Source: Bacteroidaceae bacterium (lineage in GTDB: Bacteria; Bacteroidota; Bacteroidia; Bacteroidales; Bacteroidaceae). From it: a stretch of DNA of 41,278 nucleotides. The stretch spans positions 1-41,278 of the forward strand of contig JAFUYM010000065.1 in assembly GCA_017470525.1 (NCBI GenBank), read 5' to 3'. A program made the translations under genes and the position numbers. Below, piece by piece: positions 32,507-41,201 of the stretch (position 1 is the first letter of the stretch; each line of letters begins with the position of its first letter). The notes below the pieces were generated by a model. That model did not search any database. It saw only the letters and a list, made by a program, of their open reading frames with translations, and was not told the DNA's origin.

Positions 32507-32704
32507 TTAGCGGAGTGCGAGACAATCGAGCACCTGCTTGCGGTTTGCCTTTACGACAATCGCGCTGTGGTCGAGATTTCTCTTCTGCTTCTTGGTCTTC
32601 TTAGTCAAGATGTGACTGTGATAAGCATGCTGACGCTTAATCTTTCCTGTTCCAGTAAGCGTAAAACGCTTTTTGGCAGCGGCTTTAGTTTTAATTTTTG
32701 GCAT
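32507..32704 (-). CDS. rpmI: 50S ribosomal protein L35
   Basis: The 65-residue protein has the bL35 signature [20 protein letters not shown] followed by [17 protein letters not shown]. It is a small basic component of the large subunit, complete in length. It lies 85 bases after infC and 167 bases before rplT, the latter gap being unusually wide for this operon and occupied by a 41-codon frame. Confidence 0.97.
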   Translation of the reverse strand: MPKIKTKAAAKKRFTLTGTGKIKRQHAYHSHILTKKTKKQKRNLDHSAIVVKANRKQVLDCLALR

Positions 32705-32789
32705 TTTTTTATGTATTTAAATATTAATAATGTGTGGCAACGCATATACCAGGGCGTTACGCACTTCTATTCTTCCAATCTCTAAACTT

Positions 32790-33470
32790 TCAACTTTCCT
32801 CCTCTTTAGCAGCCAGTTTCTCAGCCAAACCTGCGAAAGGGCTGTTTGGATTAGGTCCTTCTGCTTCCTTCTGGGTTTTAGCCTCTGCTTTTGCGGCGGC
32901 TTCGGCAGCCTCATTGTCTCGGCGTTGCTGGCTCTTCTTTGGTGCACCAGCCTTTTTGGGGGCGAGCGTCAAGAACATCTTCTTGCCTTCCAGCGATGGC
33001 ATGCTCTCCACCTTTGCCAGTTCTTCGAGGTCGTTGGCGAAACGGAGCAGCAGCACCTCACCTTGTTCTTTGAAGACGATAGAACGTCCCTTGAAGAACA
33101 CATACGCCTTCACCTTGTTGCCGTCGTTCAGGAATTCTTGTGCATGCTTCAACTTGAAAGCGTAGTCGGCTTCGCCTGTCTGAGGTCCAAAACGGATTTC
33201 CTTCACTTCGACCTTCACCTGCTTCGCCTTCAGTTCCTTAGCCTTCTTTTTCTGCTGATAGAGGAACTTGGAGTAGTCGATAAGCCGACATACCGGAGGT
33301 TGTGCATTTGGAGAAATTTCAACGAGGTCCACTCCTTTGTCTTCTGCAAGACGGAGAGCGTCGCGGGTTGACATGACGGTGGATTCGATTCCTTCACCTA
33401 CAATTCTCACGTCGTGTACACGAATCTGTTCGTTGACTCTGTACTGCTGTTTTTTGTTGTCACCTTTCAT
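32790..33470 (-). CDS. infC: Translation initiation factor IF-3
   Basis: IF-3 keeps the 30S subunit free and checks initiator tRNA and start codon. The 226-residue protein shows [55 protein letters not shown] and the [10 protein letters not shown] end of the C-domain. A C-terminal extension of about 50 residues, rich in Ala, Lys and Glu, goes beyond the usual 170-180 residues. The start here is ATG, not the rare AUU used in E. coli. A promoter lies at the thrS stop codon. Confidence 0.95.
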   Translation of the reverse strand: MKGDNKKQQYRVNEQIRVHDVRIVGEGIESTVMSTRDALRLAEDKGVDLVEISPNAQPPVCRLIDYSKFLYQQKKKAKELKAKQVKVEVKEIRFGPQTGEADYAFKLKHAQEFLNDGNKVKAYVFFKGRSIVFKEQGEVLLLRFANDLEELAKVESMPSLEGKKMFLTLAPKKAGAPKKSQQRRDNEAAEAAAKAEAKTQKEAEGPNPNSPFAGLAEKLAAKEEES

Positions 33471-33534
33471 TCGGTTGGCTAATTCCTTCGGTATGTTTTG
33501 AGTTAAGTTTTTGTTTTTTATTGAATTTCGGGTG

Positions 33535-33542
33535 CAAAGTTA
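33535..33542 (-). promoter_or_regulatory. Promoter element for infC at the thrS stop codon
   Basis: TAACTTTG on the minus strand overlaps the thrS stop codon (TAA, 33542-33540), with TTC 20 bases upstream inside thrS in place of TTG. It gives a leader of about 60 bases before infC. Confidence 0.5.
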
Positions 33543-35483
33543 GAAATTTTCTGTCATTTGACGAACTTCTTCTTGAATTTTCTTTGCAAAATCGTCGATT
33601 TTCATTGTTTCTTGCTGCTGAGTGCCTTGTTTTCTGACATTCACGGTGCCATCGGCAGCCTCTTTCTCGCCCACAATCAGCAAGTAGGGGATGTGCTTGA
33701 GTTCGTTGTCGCGAATCTTTCTGCCAATTTTCTCGTTGCGCTCGTCGATGATGGTGCGCACATCCTGTGCATTCAGAGTGGCAGCCACCTGCTTGGCATA
33801 GTCGTTGAACTTCTCCGAGATAGGCAGCACCACCACCTGGTCGGGGATGAGCCAGAGTGGGAAGTGACCGGCTGTGTGCTCGATGAGCACGGCGATGAAA
33901 CGTTCCATCGAACCAAATGGGGCACGGTGAATCATCACAGGGCGGTGCTTTTGGTTGTCGGCACCCGTATATTCCAATTGGAAACGCTCTGGCAGGTTGT
34001 AATCCACCTGAATGGTGCCCAACTGCCAGCGGCGACCCAGCGCATCCTTAATCATGAAGTCGAGTTTAGGGCCATAGAAGGCAGCCTCACCCAACTCCGT
34101 GCGAGTGGGCAGCCCCTTTTCTGCACATGCTTCGATGATGGCATTCTGTGCCTCTTCCCACACTTCGTCAGAGCCAATGTACTTCTCCTTATCGTTAGGG
34201 TCACGGAGCGAAATCTGTGCCTCGAAGTCCTTGAAGTCGAGTGCCTTGAAGATGATGTTGATGATGTCCATCACGCGCAGGAACTCATCTTTCACTTGGT
34301 CGGGACGGCAGAAGATGTGGGCATCGTCCTGAGTGAATGAACGCACACGGGTCAATCCGTGCAACTCGCCCGACTGCTCATAGCGATACACGGTGCCGAA
34401 CTCAGCGCAGCGGAAGGGGAGGTCCTTATAAGAACGTGGCTGCCATGCGAAGATTTCGCAGTGGTGGGGGCAGTTCATCGGTTTCAGCAGATACTCTTCA
34501 CCTTCTTCAGGTGTGTGAATCGGCTGGAAGGAATCCTTGCCATAATGTGCATAGTGACCAGAAGTCACATAGAGGTTCTTTCCGCCGATGTGCGGAGTGA
34601 TAACCTCCTGATAGCCATAACGCTTCTGTATTTTGCGCAAGAAATCCTGCAAACGCAAGCGAACGGCAGTTCCCTTGGGCAGCCACATCGGCAGACCCTT
34701 ACCCACACGGTCGGAGAACATGAACAGTTCCATCTCCTTGCCAATCTTGCGGTGGTCGCGCTTCTTTGCCTCTTCCAAGGCAACGAGGTATTCGTCGAGC
34801 ATCTTCTTCTTGGGGAAGGAGATACCGTAGATACGGGTCATCATCGGACGCTTCTCGTCGCCACGCCAGTAGGCAGCAGCCAGCGAGAGCAGTTTGAATG
34901 CCTTAATCGGAGCAGTGGTCATCAAGTGAGGACCCTTGCAGAGGTCGATGTAGTTGCCCTGTGTGTAAGTGGTGATTTTGCCATCCTCCAACTCGGCAAT
35001 CAACTCATTCTTATAACTTTGTCCCTTCGATGCAAAAAGTTCCATCACGTCCTTCTTCGAAATGTCCTTGCGCACGAGAGCCTCTTTCTTCTGCTGCAAT
35101 TCCTGCATCTTCTTCTCAATCTTGGGGAAGTCGGCATCGCTCAACTTCACGCCCTCGGGTGGCATCACGTCATAGTAGAAACCGTTCTCGATGGCAGGAC
35201 CGATACCGAACTGTGTGCCTGGCCACAACTCCTCAATCGCCTCAGCCATGAGGTGAGCCGACGTGTGCCAGAAGGCATGCTTGCCCTCGGCATCCTCAAA
35301 CTTATACAGTGCAATCGTTGCGTCCTCGTTAATCGGGCGGTTCAACTCTGTCGTCTCGCCGTTCACACCACACGCAATCACGTCTTGTGCCAACCGCTGG
35401 CTGATGCTCTCGGCAATCTCTAAACCGGTCACGCCAGCCTCATACTCGCGCACCGAATTGTCAGGAAAAGTAATCTTTATCAT
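33540..35483 (-). CDS. thrS: Threonyl-tRNA synthetase
   Basis: The 647-residue class II synthetase has an N-terminal TGS domain (1-60), an editing domain with HTSAHL near 73 and CKGPHL near 182, motif 2 [20 protein letters not shown] and motif 3 [15 protein letters not shown], and an anticodon-binding C-domain ([14 protein letters not shown] on). Zinc ligands fit CPHHCE. All domains are present and the length is standard. It leads the thrS-infC-rpmI-rplT group. A -7 element and a small hairpin precede it. Confidence 0.97.
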   Translation of the reverse strand: MIKITFPDNSVREYEAGVTGLEIAESISQRLAQDVIACGVNGETTELNRPINEDATIALYKFEDAEGKHAFWHTSAHLMAEAIEELWPGTQFGIGPAIENGFYYDVMPPEGVKLSDADFPKIEKKMQELQQKKEALVRKDISKKDVMELFASKGQSYKNELIAELEDGKITTYTQGNYIDLCKGPHLMTTAPIKAFKLLSLAAAYWRGDEKRPMMTRIYGISFPKKKMLDEYLVALEEAKKRDHRKIGKEMELFMFSDRVGKGLPMWLPKGTAVRLRLQDFLRKIQKRYGYQEVITPHIGGKNLYVTSGHYAHYGKDSFQPIHTPEEGEEYLLKPMNCPHHCEIFAWQPRSYKDLPFRCAEFGTVYRYEQSGELHGLTRVRSFTQDDAHIFCRPDQVKDEFLRVMDIINIIFKALDFKDFEAQISLRDPNDKEKYIGSDEVWEEAQNAIIEACAEKGLPTRTELGEAAFYGPKLDFMIKDALGRRWQLGTIQVDYNLPERFQLEYTGADNQKHRPVMIHRAPFGSMERFIAVLIEHTAGHFPLWLIPDQVVVLPISEKFNDYAKQVAATLNAQDVRTIIDERNEKIGRKIRDNELKHIPYLLIVGEKEAADGTVNVRKQGTQQQETMKIDDFAKKIQEEVRQMTENF

Positions 35484-35551
35484 TGTCTATACATGTTATA
35501 GTTTCTTCACCCAAATGCACGACACAAGGGTGCCGTGCGCCTAAAATCTTG

Positions 35552-35559
35552 CAAATTTA
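35552..35559 (-). promoter_or_regulatory. -7 element for thrS
   Basis: TAAATTTG on the minus strand, 68 bases before the ATG; TTTG lies 22 bases upstream, slightly over the usual spacing, inside a hairpin TTCAGC-N8-GCTGAA (35577-35596) that may regulate it or end the HU gene. Confidence 0.45.
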
Positions 35560-35634
35560 ACACTAAAAATCCGTTCTTCAGCAAACTTTCGCTGAAAAAC
35601 ATGTGTTATCCTTGCTTTTTTGCTTCAAAAGCCA

Positions 35635-36057
35635 TCAGATTGCCTCTTCTTCCTCCGAATTTTCGTCGATGGCATCCATGTCCACCACCGTCATCTGGCT
35701 CAACACCTCCTTGAACTCCTTGTGAGGATAGAACTGCACTTTGACCTTATACACGCTCTGGCTTCCCAGTTCCTCGGGAGTCGCTGCGCTGTGCGCATTG
35801 AACGTCGGCTTGAGTGTGCCGATGCCGGCAATCTGCACGCTGTGTCCCAGCGTCAGATAAGACCTCAGGCGGTTCGACATCGCACTCGCAATGCCCTTCA
35901 CCTGTGCCTCCGACACTCCTTGTGCCATCACGCATTCTTTCACAAAGTCCTCAAATTTGATGGGTGGGTAACTGAACTGTTCCATCACCCAAGCCTCATG
36001 TTGCAAATGGTCAGAACCGAGGACTCTCTTTTTTCTTTTTCTATAAGGTATAGCCAT
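35635..36057 (-). CDS. HU-family DNA-binding protein (HU-HIG type), second copy
   Basis: A 140-residue paralogue of the protein at 17781-18212: basic start MAIPYRKRKKR, helix pair FEDFVKECVMAQGVSEAQVKGIA (cited in part as FEDFVKECVMAQG), GHSVQIAGIGTLKPTFN and KVKVQFYPHKEFKEVLSQM. It ends in an acidic tail (ENSEEEEAI) that the first copy lacks. It probably binds and bends DNA. It lies between thrS and a toxin-antitoxin pair, without phage-like neighbours. Confidence 0.85.
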   Translation of the reverse strand: MAIPYRKRKKRVLGSDHLQHEAWVMEQFSYPPIKFEDFVKECVMAQGVSEAQVKGIASAMSNRLRSYLTLGHSVQIAGIGTLKPTFNAHSAATPEELGSQSVYKVKVQFYPHKEFKEVLSQMTVVDMDAIDENSEEEEAI

Positions 36058-36105
36058 GACTCCTATATGCTTAGTTGGTTGAAAAAATAAATAAGGAAAA
36101 TTGTT

Positions 36106-36378
36106 TCACTTGTCGTCATAGTGTCCATAAGCAGACAACACATCCACATAGACTTCTGTCTCAAAAATCTCATAAATCAGTCGGTGCTTCTTGGTGATGG
36201 TACGGCTCCATTGCCCGGCGCGGTCACCTCTCAACTGCTCTGGATGACCAGTACCCGTTTTGGGATGATCCATTAGTTCGTTCAGTAGTTTGACTGCTTT
36301 TTTATGGGCAGCAGGTTCACTGCGACGCAGTTTGGCAAGGTCTTCCTTTGCCTTGTCGGAATAGACGATATCGTACAT
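36106..36378 (-). CDS. Txe/YoeB family toxin (ribosome-dependent mRNA interferase)
   Basis: YoeB-type toxins cut mRNA in the ribosomal A site. The 90-residue protein shows DIVYSDKAKEDLAKLRRSEP, GTGHPEQLRGDRAGQWSRT, KKHRLIYEI and the C-terminal SAYGHY, holding the family's Glu, Arg and His-Tyr active residues. An upstream TTG would add 2 residues, but the ATG at 36378 is preferred; it lies 2 bases after the antitoxin stop codon. All key residues are present, so it should be active if not neutralised. Confidence 0.88.
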   Translation of the reverse strand: MYDIVYSDKAKEDLAKLRRSEPAAHKKAVKLLNELMDHPKTGTGHPEQLRGDRAGQWSRTITKKHRLIYEIFETEVYVDVLSAYGHYDDK

Positions 36379-36380
36379 GG

Positions 36381-36626
36381 TCAAAGGGAATTAAGCCATT
36401 CATTCATCTTCTCGCGGTCAGAAAAGCGAGTGCTGTTTCCTCGTTTGATTTGTTCTCTTGCCTCGTCCACACGGGCAAAGAACTCCTCTTTTGTCATCAG
36501 CGTCGGGTCTTCTTTCTTCGCGGTCAACTTCTTCACGTACTTCAGAAGTTTGAGCATCATTCCCTCGTTGTCGAGGATGGGATTGATTTCACGGAACAGT
36601 TCCGCACGTAGTTGTATTGCTGTCAT
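36381..36626 (-). CDS. YoeB-associated antitoxin
   Basis: An 81-residue protein (MTAIQLRAELFREINPILDN at the start, FFARVDEAREQIKRGNS later) of the type paired with YoeB/RelE-like toxins in Bacteroidota. It should bind and silence the toxin and repress its own promoter, as in related systems. The frame is open 43 codons further up, but the promoter lies at 36653-36683, so the ATG at 36626 is the right start. Confidence 0.8.
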   Translation of the reverse strand: MTAIQLRAELFREINPILDNEGMMLKLLKYVKKLTAKKEDPTLMTKEEFFARVDEAREQIKRGNSTRFSDREKMNEWLNSL

Positions 36627-36652
36627 GGTTTCTATGTTTTTAATATTGACTG

Positions 36653-36683
36653 CAAAGTTACGAAAAAAAAACGATATATACAA
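36653..36683 (-). promoter_or_regulatory. Promoter of the toxin-antitoxin operon
   Basis: TTG (36683-36681), 20 bases, TAACTTTG (36660-36653) on the minus strand, an exact consensus match. The leader before the antitoxin ATG is about 20 bases. Confidence 0.8.
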
Positions 36684-36726
36684 CACTTCGTTCAAAAACC
36701 TTATATCCATATCTTCAAGCCGTTTT

Positions 36727-36847
36727 CTTCCACTCCCTCTTTTGGGGACTTTCACATCCCCTTTACCGACGTCGACGAGGTCGGTCGACCGATGTCGTCG
36801 ATGTCGGCAAAGCGATGTCGACGACGTCGGTTAAGAGGTTGTGGAAG
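36727..36847. repeat. Nested GC-rich inverted repeat of GTCGAC and GACGTC words
   Basis: Outer arms CTTCCACTCCCTCTT and AAGAGGTTGTGGAAG pair apart from two central mismatches. Inside lie ACCGACGTCGACGA and its near-complement TCGACGACGTCGGT, with further TCGTCGA and GTCGAC palindromes. No gene is seen. It is the first of three successive hairpins upstream of the TlpA genes. Confidence 0.75.
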
Positions 36848-36857
36848 AGGGTGGGGA

Positions 36858-36898
36858 GAGGAATCGTGAGCGAGTCGGCAGAGGACCCCGCATTCCTC
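36858..36898. repeat. Short inverted repeat GAGGAAT/ATTCCTC
   Basis: Seven-base arms at 36858-36864 and 36892-36898 with a 27-base loop. Weak alone, but it lies in the middle of a run of three hairpins. Confidence 0.4.
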
Positions 36899-36903
36899 CA
36901 TAA

Positions 36904-36965
36904 AACATTAATTATCGGAACAAATGATCGTTAATTATCGGCAATTTGTTCCGATAATCAATGTT
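36904..36965. repeat. Strong hairpin with 22-base arms upstream of the TlpA operon
   Basis: AACATTAATTATCGGAACAAAT (36904-36925, shown here as arms beginning AACATTAATTATCGG) pairs with 36944-36965 with one mismatch around an 18-base loop; TTTTTT follows on the plus strand. No plus-strand gene lies upstream, so a role as insulator, terminator of antisense RNA or leader element is possible. Confidence 0.8.
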
Positions 36966-37003
36966 TTTTGTTGAAACAGGCTTATACCTCAAAATTTTTT
37001 ACG

Positions 37004-37011
37004 TAATTTTG
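37004..37011 (+). promoter_or_regulatory. -7 element for the TlpA operon
   Basis: TAATTTTG on the plus strand, 46 bases before the ATG at 37058; the upstream box is TTA at about 19 bases. It lies after the 36904-36965 hairpin. Confidence 0.5.
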
Positions 37012-37057
37012 TATTCGAAGAGAAAAACTTTACTAAATCTATTAACTGTTATATAAA

Positions 37058-38848
37058 ATGAAAGGAAAAATCTTGACTTCCATTTGGGTCATGCTGGGCA
37101 TGACGATGTGGGCACAGAAGAAGGTGGTGTGGGAAGAGCCTGCAAAGGGTTATTCTCCCTATCCGCAGTTTGAAATCAGTAGGGTGGAACTCACAAAAGA
37201 AAGAACCACCCTGCAAGTTCGTTACTCTAATCCACCCACATCGTGGTTCCAAGTTTCCAAGGAAAGTTATCTGGAATCGAACGGCAAACGGTATGCCGTT
37301 ATTGGAAGTGACAGCATCACGCTGGGTGAACAGCACTACACCGATGAGGAAACTTGGATAAAGGATTTTGTCCTCTACTTCAAGCCCCTGCCGCTTGATG
37401 CCAAAGAATTTGATTTTATGGAGAGCACAGCGCCCAATGATTTCAAGGTGTTCAACATCCATGAGAAGGGTTATACGATGCCTGTCACCCCTGTGCCCGA
37501 CGAATACAAGGCTGACTATGCAGAGGAGGATGTGATGGAAGACCTGAAGTATAGTGACCAACCTGCTATCATCCATTTCAAGTCGACGAACTACCGCAAG
37601 GGCATGAACACAGAAATACAGGTTCAGTATGTGGATCTGAAGAATCCTGCCGACCCTGTGGATGCGAAGGCGCGGCTGAACGATGATGGGGAAGCGGATT
37701 TGAGTCTTCCGATAAGTTTTCCGCAAGTGGTGTACGCTGCCCTTTACAACATTCCGTGGGCTTCACATTGTGGTCTTTATCTTGCTCCCGGCAAGGAGGT
37801 GACGGTACTGATAGACATGCTTAAGGATGATAGTGGAATCAACAGCAAGTTTGTGGGCTTCAAAGGATATTTCGCTAAGTTTGACAAGGATTTGTATCCC
37901 ATGATGGTAGAGTGTGAAAAGTCTGTTAGTGAGGCAATGGAGAAACAACCTAAATGGAAGGATATTCATGAGGTGAAGACTTTAATAGACGCTTTTGAGC
38001 AGGAAAGTGCCATTTGGAAGGCTCTGCCCTCCAGGTTATCTTACAGCAAAACAGCGGTTGAGTATATGGTGAGCCAGATAGATGATCCCCCTGTTTACCT
38101 CGAAAGCGTTGCTGACTCGCTGATGCATACGAAAGAATTCACCGATTACATCCTTCAGCACTGCACCCAAAATCTGTATTCTCCCAAAGCCGTATTCAGC
38201 AACCGATTTGTGGATGTCAGCAAGTATTATGTGATGGCAGATGCAAAGGGAATCAATGCCGACCTCGCCCGCTATTGCTATTATCTGCCACAGGTGTTGC
38301 AAGGGAAGGATGTTGCCAAACCGCTCATCGAGGACAAGGCATTGTCTGACCTGTATGACAAATATGTAGATGAGTACAGAAAAAACGTTGCCTCCAATAA
38401 AGAAGGGGTTGCAGAGGATGCCCATGTGCATTATTTGGATATGACAGATGTGGAGCCAAAAGAAGCCCTGCCTGCCATCCTCGACAGGTACAAGGGCAAG
38501 GTGGTGATGATAGACATTTGGGCAACATGGTGCGCTCCCTGCCGGGTGGGCATCGAACAGATGAAACCCTTGAAAGAGAAACTCCACGACAAAGATATTG
38601 TATATGTTTACATCACTTCTTCCACCTCGCCCTTCGACACATGGAAAGAACTCATCCCCGACATCAAGGGTGAGCAATACTACCTGACGGATGAACAATG
38701 CCTCTCTGTCATGCAACAATACGAATCAGATGGCTACCCCACCTATGCCATCTACTCCCCCGACGGAAACTTGACCTATCAAACAATCGGTTTCCCCGGT
38801 GTGGAGAAAATCAAGGAAGAACTGGAGAAAGCAATCGGTGACAAATAA
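37058..38848 (+). CDS. TlpA-family thioredoxin-fold protein with large N-terminal region, first copy
   Basis: A 596-residue exported protein: signal peptide ending near MTMWAQ, then about 440 residues of strand-rich and helical sequence typical of Bacteroidota TlpA-like proteins, and a C-terminal thioredoxin domain with KGKVVMIDIWATWCAPCR; cysteines at about 492 and 495. The cis-proline is in GYPTY near 565. It probably acts as a thiol oxidoreductase in the periplasm. The second copy starts 7 bases after it, in the same operon. Confidence 0.85.
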   Translation: MKGKILTSIWVMLGMTMWAQKKVVWEEPAKGYSPYPQFEISRVELTKERTTLQVRYSNPPTSWFQVSKESYLESNGKRYAVIGSDSITLGEQHYTDEETWIKDFVLYFKPLPLDAKEFDFMESTAPNDFKVFNIHEKGYTMPVTPVPDEYKADYAEEDVMEDLKYSDQPAIIHFKSTNYRKGMNTEIQVQYVDLKNPADPVDAKARLNDDGEADLSLPISFPQVVYAALYNIPWASHCGLYLAPGKEVTVLIDMLKDDSGINSKFVGFKGYFAKFDKDLYPMMVECEKSVSEAMEKQPKWKDIHEVKTLIDAFEQESAIWKALPSRLSYSKTAVEYMVSQIDDPPVYLESVADSLMHTKEFTDYILQHCTQNLYSPKAVFSNRFVDVSKYYVMADAKGINADLARYCYYLPQVLQGKDVAKPLIEDKALSDLYDKYVDEYRKNVASNKEGVAEDAHVHYLDMTDVEPKEALPAILDRYKGKVVMIDIWATWCAPCRVGIEQMKPLKEKLHDKDIVYVYITSSTSPFDTWKELIPDIKGEQYYLTDEQCLSVMQQYESDGYPTYAIYSPDGNLTYQTIGFPGVEKIKEELEKAIGDK

Positions 38849-38855
38849 AAACAAA

Positions 38856-40532
38856 ATGAGAAGAAGAATCTTGGCTATCGCGCTTGCCATGCTTATCGTA
38901 CCTCTCGGCATGGAGGCGCAAAAGAAATCGAAGAAGGAAGAGGTGCCACAATTGCAGAACTATCCCAGTGCGGAATGGGGTGAATACCGAATGCATGGAG
39001 GCAACGTGGTGATAAAGGGTCAGGTGATAGTGGACGACCCTGCAAAGTTGAAACAACTGAACAACAGCGTCGATGTCATCATGCGTGACTACATCGTGCG
39101 CAAGAAGCAAACCATCCCCATCAAATTCGAGGAAGACGGCACGTTCTCGCTCAATCTCCATGTGCCTTACCCTATGTTTGTTGCCGTCTATCCAATGGCA
39201 GGAGTGTATGCCTGCCCAGGTGACACGGTCGAACTGACGTATGATGCCACGAAACCCATGGAGAAACCTGGAGACAATGTCACATTGAGCGGAAGGGGAG
39301 TCAGTGCGGAAGCGAGCAAGTTGCTCTATCCTGTCATGTACAAGTACCTCATGCCCCTGCAAGGAGAAGTGCATGTGGCACATCCTGACTCGCTGCTGAA
39401 ATGGAGGGACATGCAGGTGGCAAAGTTGGACGGCTTGGTGCGCCAAATGAACGCGGGGTTGCCCGAACTTGAAGGTTGCTCACCCAGAACATCCGACGTA
39501 CTCCGCACGTTCTTAGTCTCGCAATACTTGTATGAAATATGCCATCGCTACTATTTGTTCATGGATTTTCTGAAAGAGAATGAAGGCGTTTACGACATTG
39601 AAAAGGAAACCTATTGGCAGCAGTATTTCAGTTTTTTGGCACCTCGCGAGAAATATCTTATCGACAATCCGCTGCTGATGATTGCCACCGATGAGTTCTT
39701 CTTCAATAGGATGGAGTACACCCTCATGGAACCTATAGATCAATCCAGCATCAAGGGCTACTCACCCCCTGCTGATTATGATCCTGAGACGGCAGAAATT
39801 TGGACAGGCGGGGACATGACAAGCCTTCGCGAGGCGAGAAGGCGAGCCATGAACGAGTTGCACGAAAAACTGAACCTCAGTCCCACGAACTTCTGCGCAC
39901 AGGTGTGCATGGTTCGCGACCTGTTCTGCAAGTTGGAATGGGGCACCGACTATGATTCTGCTGCCGACGATGTGGCTAACACATTGCCCTACATCACAAA
40001 CCCCGAACTCATACGCCGTGCCGTATGGCAATATCGCGAGTTTGTAAAGGCAAAAGAGTCGGAACGGCACTATGTCGATGCCAACAGCCTGCGTCCTTCG
40101 TCTGATGTAGAGGGCATGAGCGATGGCGAAAAGATACTCCGCAAACTCATCGAGCCGTATCAAGGCAAGATTATCTATGTGGACATCTGGGGAACGTGGT
40201 GTGCTCCTTGCCGAGAGAATCTGAAAAAGTCGTGGAGAGTGAGGGAAGCCCTGAAGGACTACGACATCGTATATCTCTTTCTTGCCAACAATAGCAGCGA
40301 CGAGGCATGGAAGAGCCTCATCAGCGAGTACAACCTGACGGGACCGAACTGTGTCCATTATAACCTGCCCAAAGACCAGCAAAGCGCCATTGAGCATTAT
40401 ATCGGTGTCAACGGCTATCCCACCTATAAACTCATCGACAAAGAAGGTGTTATCCACCCCCTGAACTGGCAGCATGCCGACGACATCAACCGCCTCATTG
40501 AAACCATCGGCAAGTTGAACAAACAACAATAA
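38856..40532 (+). CDS. TlpA-family thioredoxin-fold protein, second copy
   Basis: A 558-residue paralogue of the preceding protein: signal peptide (MRRRILAIALAMLIVPLGMEAQ), an N-terminal domain of about 400 residues, and a thioredoxin domain with IIYVDIWGTWCAPCRENL, cysteines at about 449 and 452, and the cis-proline in GYPTYKL. The ATG at 38856 is chosen because the longer frame overlaps the first gene and lacks a signal peptide. The tandem pair probably arose by duplication; the N-terminal regions are only loosely alike. Confidence 0.85.
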   Translation: MRRRILAIALAMLIVPLGMEAQKKSKKEEVPQLQNYPSAEWGEYRMHGGNVVIKGQVIVDDPAKLKQLNNSVDVIMRDYIVRKKQTIPIKFEEDGTFSLNLHVPYPMFVAVYPMAGVYACPGDTVELTYDATKPMEKPGDNVTLSGRGVSAEASKLLYPVMYKYLMPLQGEVHVAHPDSLLKWRDMQVAKLDGLVRQMNAGLPELEGCSPRTSDVLRTFLVSQYLYEICHRYYLFMDFLKENEGVYDIEKETYWQQYFSFLAPREKYLIDNPLLMIATDEFFFNRMEYTLMEPIDQSSIKGYSPPADYDPETAEIWTGGDMTSLREARRRAMNELHEKLNLSPTNFCAQVCMVRDLFCKLEWGTDYDSAADDVANTLPYITNPELIRRAVWQYREFVKAKESERHYVDANSLRPSSDVEGMSDGEKILRKLIEPYQGKIIYVDIWGTWCAPCRENLKKSWRVREALKDYDIVYLFLANNSSDEAWKSLISEYNLTGPNCVHYNLPKDQQSAIEHYIGVNGYPTYKLIDKEGVIHPLNWQHADDINRLIETIGKLNKQQ

Positions 40533-40585
40533 TAGTGCGGCATCCATCGTACCGCTTCCCTCTATTTCTACGAATAGATGTTAAA

Positions 40586-40640
40586 AAACGCTCCATCTCG
40601 TAACTTTTCGATTTCTAAATTTTGCGAGATTGGAGCGTTT
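40586..40640. repeat. Hairpin in the blaI promoter region
   Basis: AAACGCTCCATCTCG pairs with CGAGATTGGAGCGTTT (one bulge) around a 24-base loop. It ends 5 bases before a TTACTTTG -7-like element (40645-40652), so it may end the TlpA transcript and touch the blaI promoter. The usual BlaI operator words (TACA/TGTA) are not evident. Confidence 0.7.
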
Positions 40641-40644
40641 GCTG

Positions 40645-40652
40645 TTACTTTG
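40645..40652 (+). promoter_or_regulatory. -7-like element for blaI
   Basis: TTACTTTG, one mismatch from TAnnTTTG, 59 bases before the blaI ATG at 40712. No clear TTG box 19-20 bases upstream; the region is inside the preceding hairpin. Confidence 0.4.
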
Positions 40653-40711
40653 CATCAGAAAACAATCAAACAGCGAAAATCTTAAAAAAACACTAAAACT
40701 ACGAAACGTCT

Positions 40712-41122
40712 ATGAAGAAGAAAGACAACACGTTGACGAAAGTGGAATTTCAGGTGATGAGCATCCTCTGGGACATCAATCACTCTGCTTGCGCTTGGGA
40801 CATCATTGAGCGATGGGAAGACCCCAAACCTGCCTACACCACCATTGCCACCTACTTGAAGATGCTCTACGAGAGGGGCTATGTGGATTACTTCAAGAAC
40901 AAAGGGGAAGGGAAGACCCACATGTATGTGGCGAAGGTCACCCGTGCCCAATATACGCGCATGACCATGCAGGAGGTGAAGAAGAGTTTCTTCGACGGCA
41001 GCATCAAGTCTATGTTCAGTTTCTTTGTGAAAGAAGAGCATCTCTCGGCTGACGACATCCGTGAGTTATTGGGAATGTTGGAAGAAGAGGATGAGAGTTT
41101 AGAGAAAAGAATTAAGAGATAA
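40712..41122 (+). CDS. blaI: BlaI/MecI/CopY family transcriptional repressor
   Basis: The 136-residue protein has an N-terminal winged helix: LTKVEFQVMSILWDINHSAC, then YTTIATYLKMLYERGYVDYFK, followed by a dimerising helical tail. The family represses beta-lactamase or envelope-stress genes and is normally cleaved or released by a partner BlaR1 metalloprotease. Here the next gene starts like BlaR1 but stops after 25 codons, so the normal antirepressor may be missing. The gene itself is complete. Confidence 0.88.
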   Translation: MKKKDNTLTKVEFQVMSILWDINHSACAWDIIERWEDPKPAYTTIATYLKMLYERGYVDYFKNKGEGKTHMYVAKVTRAQYTRMTMQEVKKSFFDGSIKSMFSFFVKEEHLSADDIRELLGMLEEEDESLEKRIKR

Positions 41123-41123
41123 T

Positions 41124-41201
41124 ATGATGACCTCATTGTTTATCCTAAAATCCGCAACTATCATCCAATACACGATTAAGGGTAGATTTATGAGTCGTTA
41201 G
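41124..41201 (+). pseudogene. Truncated BlaR1/M56 metallopeptidase start
   Basis: Starting 1 base after the blaI stop, ATGATG opens MMTSLFILKSATII, the usual start of the BlaR1-type membrane segment. From about 41166 the sequence departs (QYTIKGRFMSR) and hits TAG at 41201. The M56 HEXXH motif is absent. Either an insertion or a rearrangement broke the gene near codon 14, or the assembly is misjoined here. Confidence 0.6.

Noticed and set aside
40712-41122. Beta-lactamase operon
   Set aside because: A BlaI-type repressor is seen but no beta-lactamase gene is in the window, and the antirepressor start is broken.
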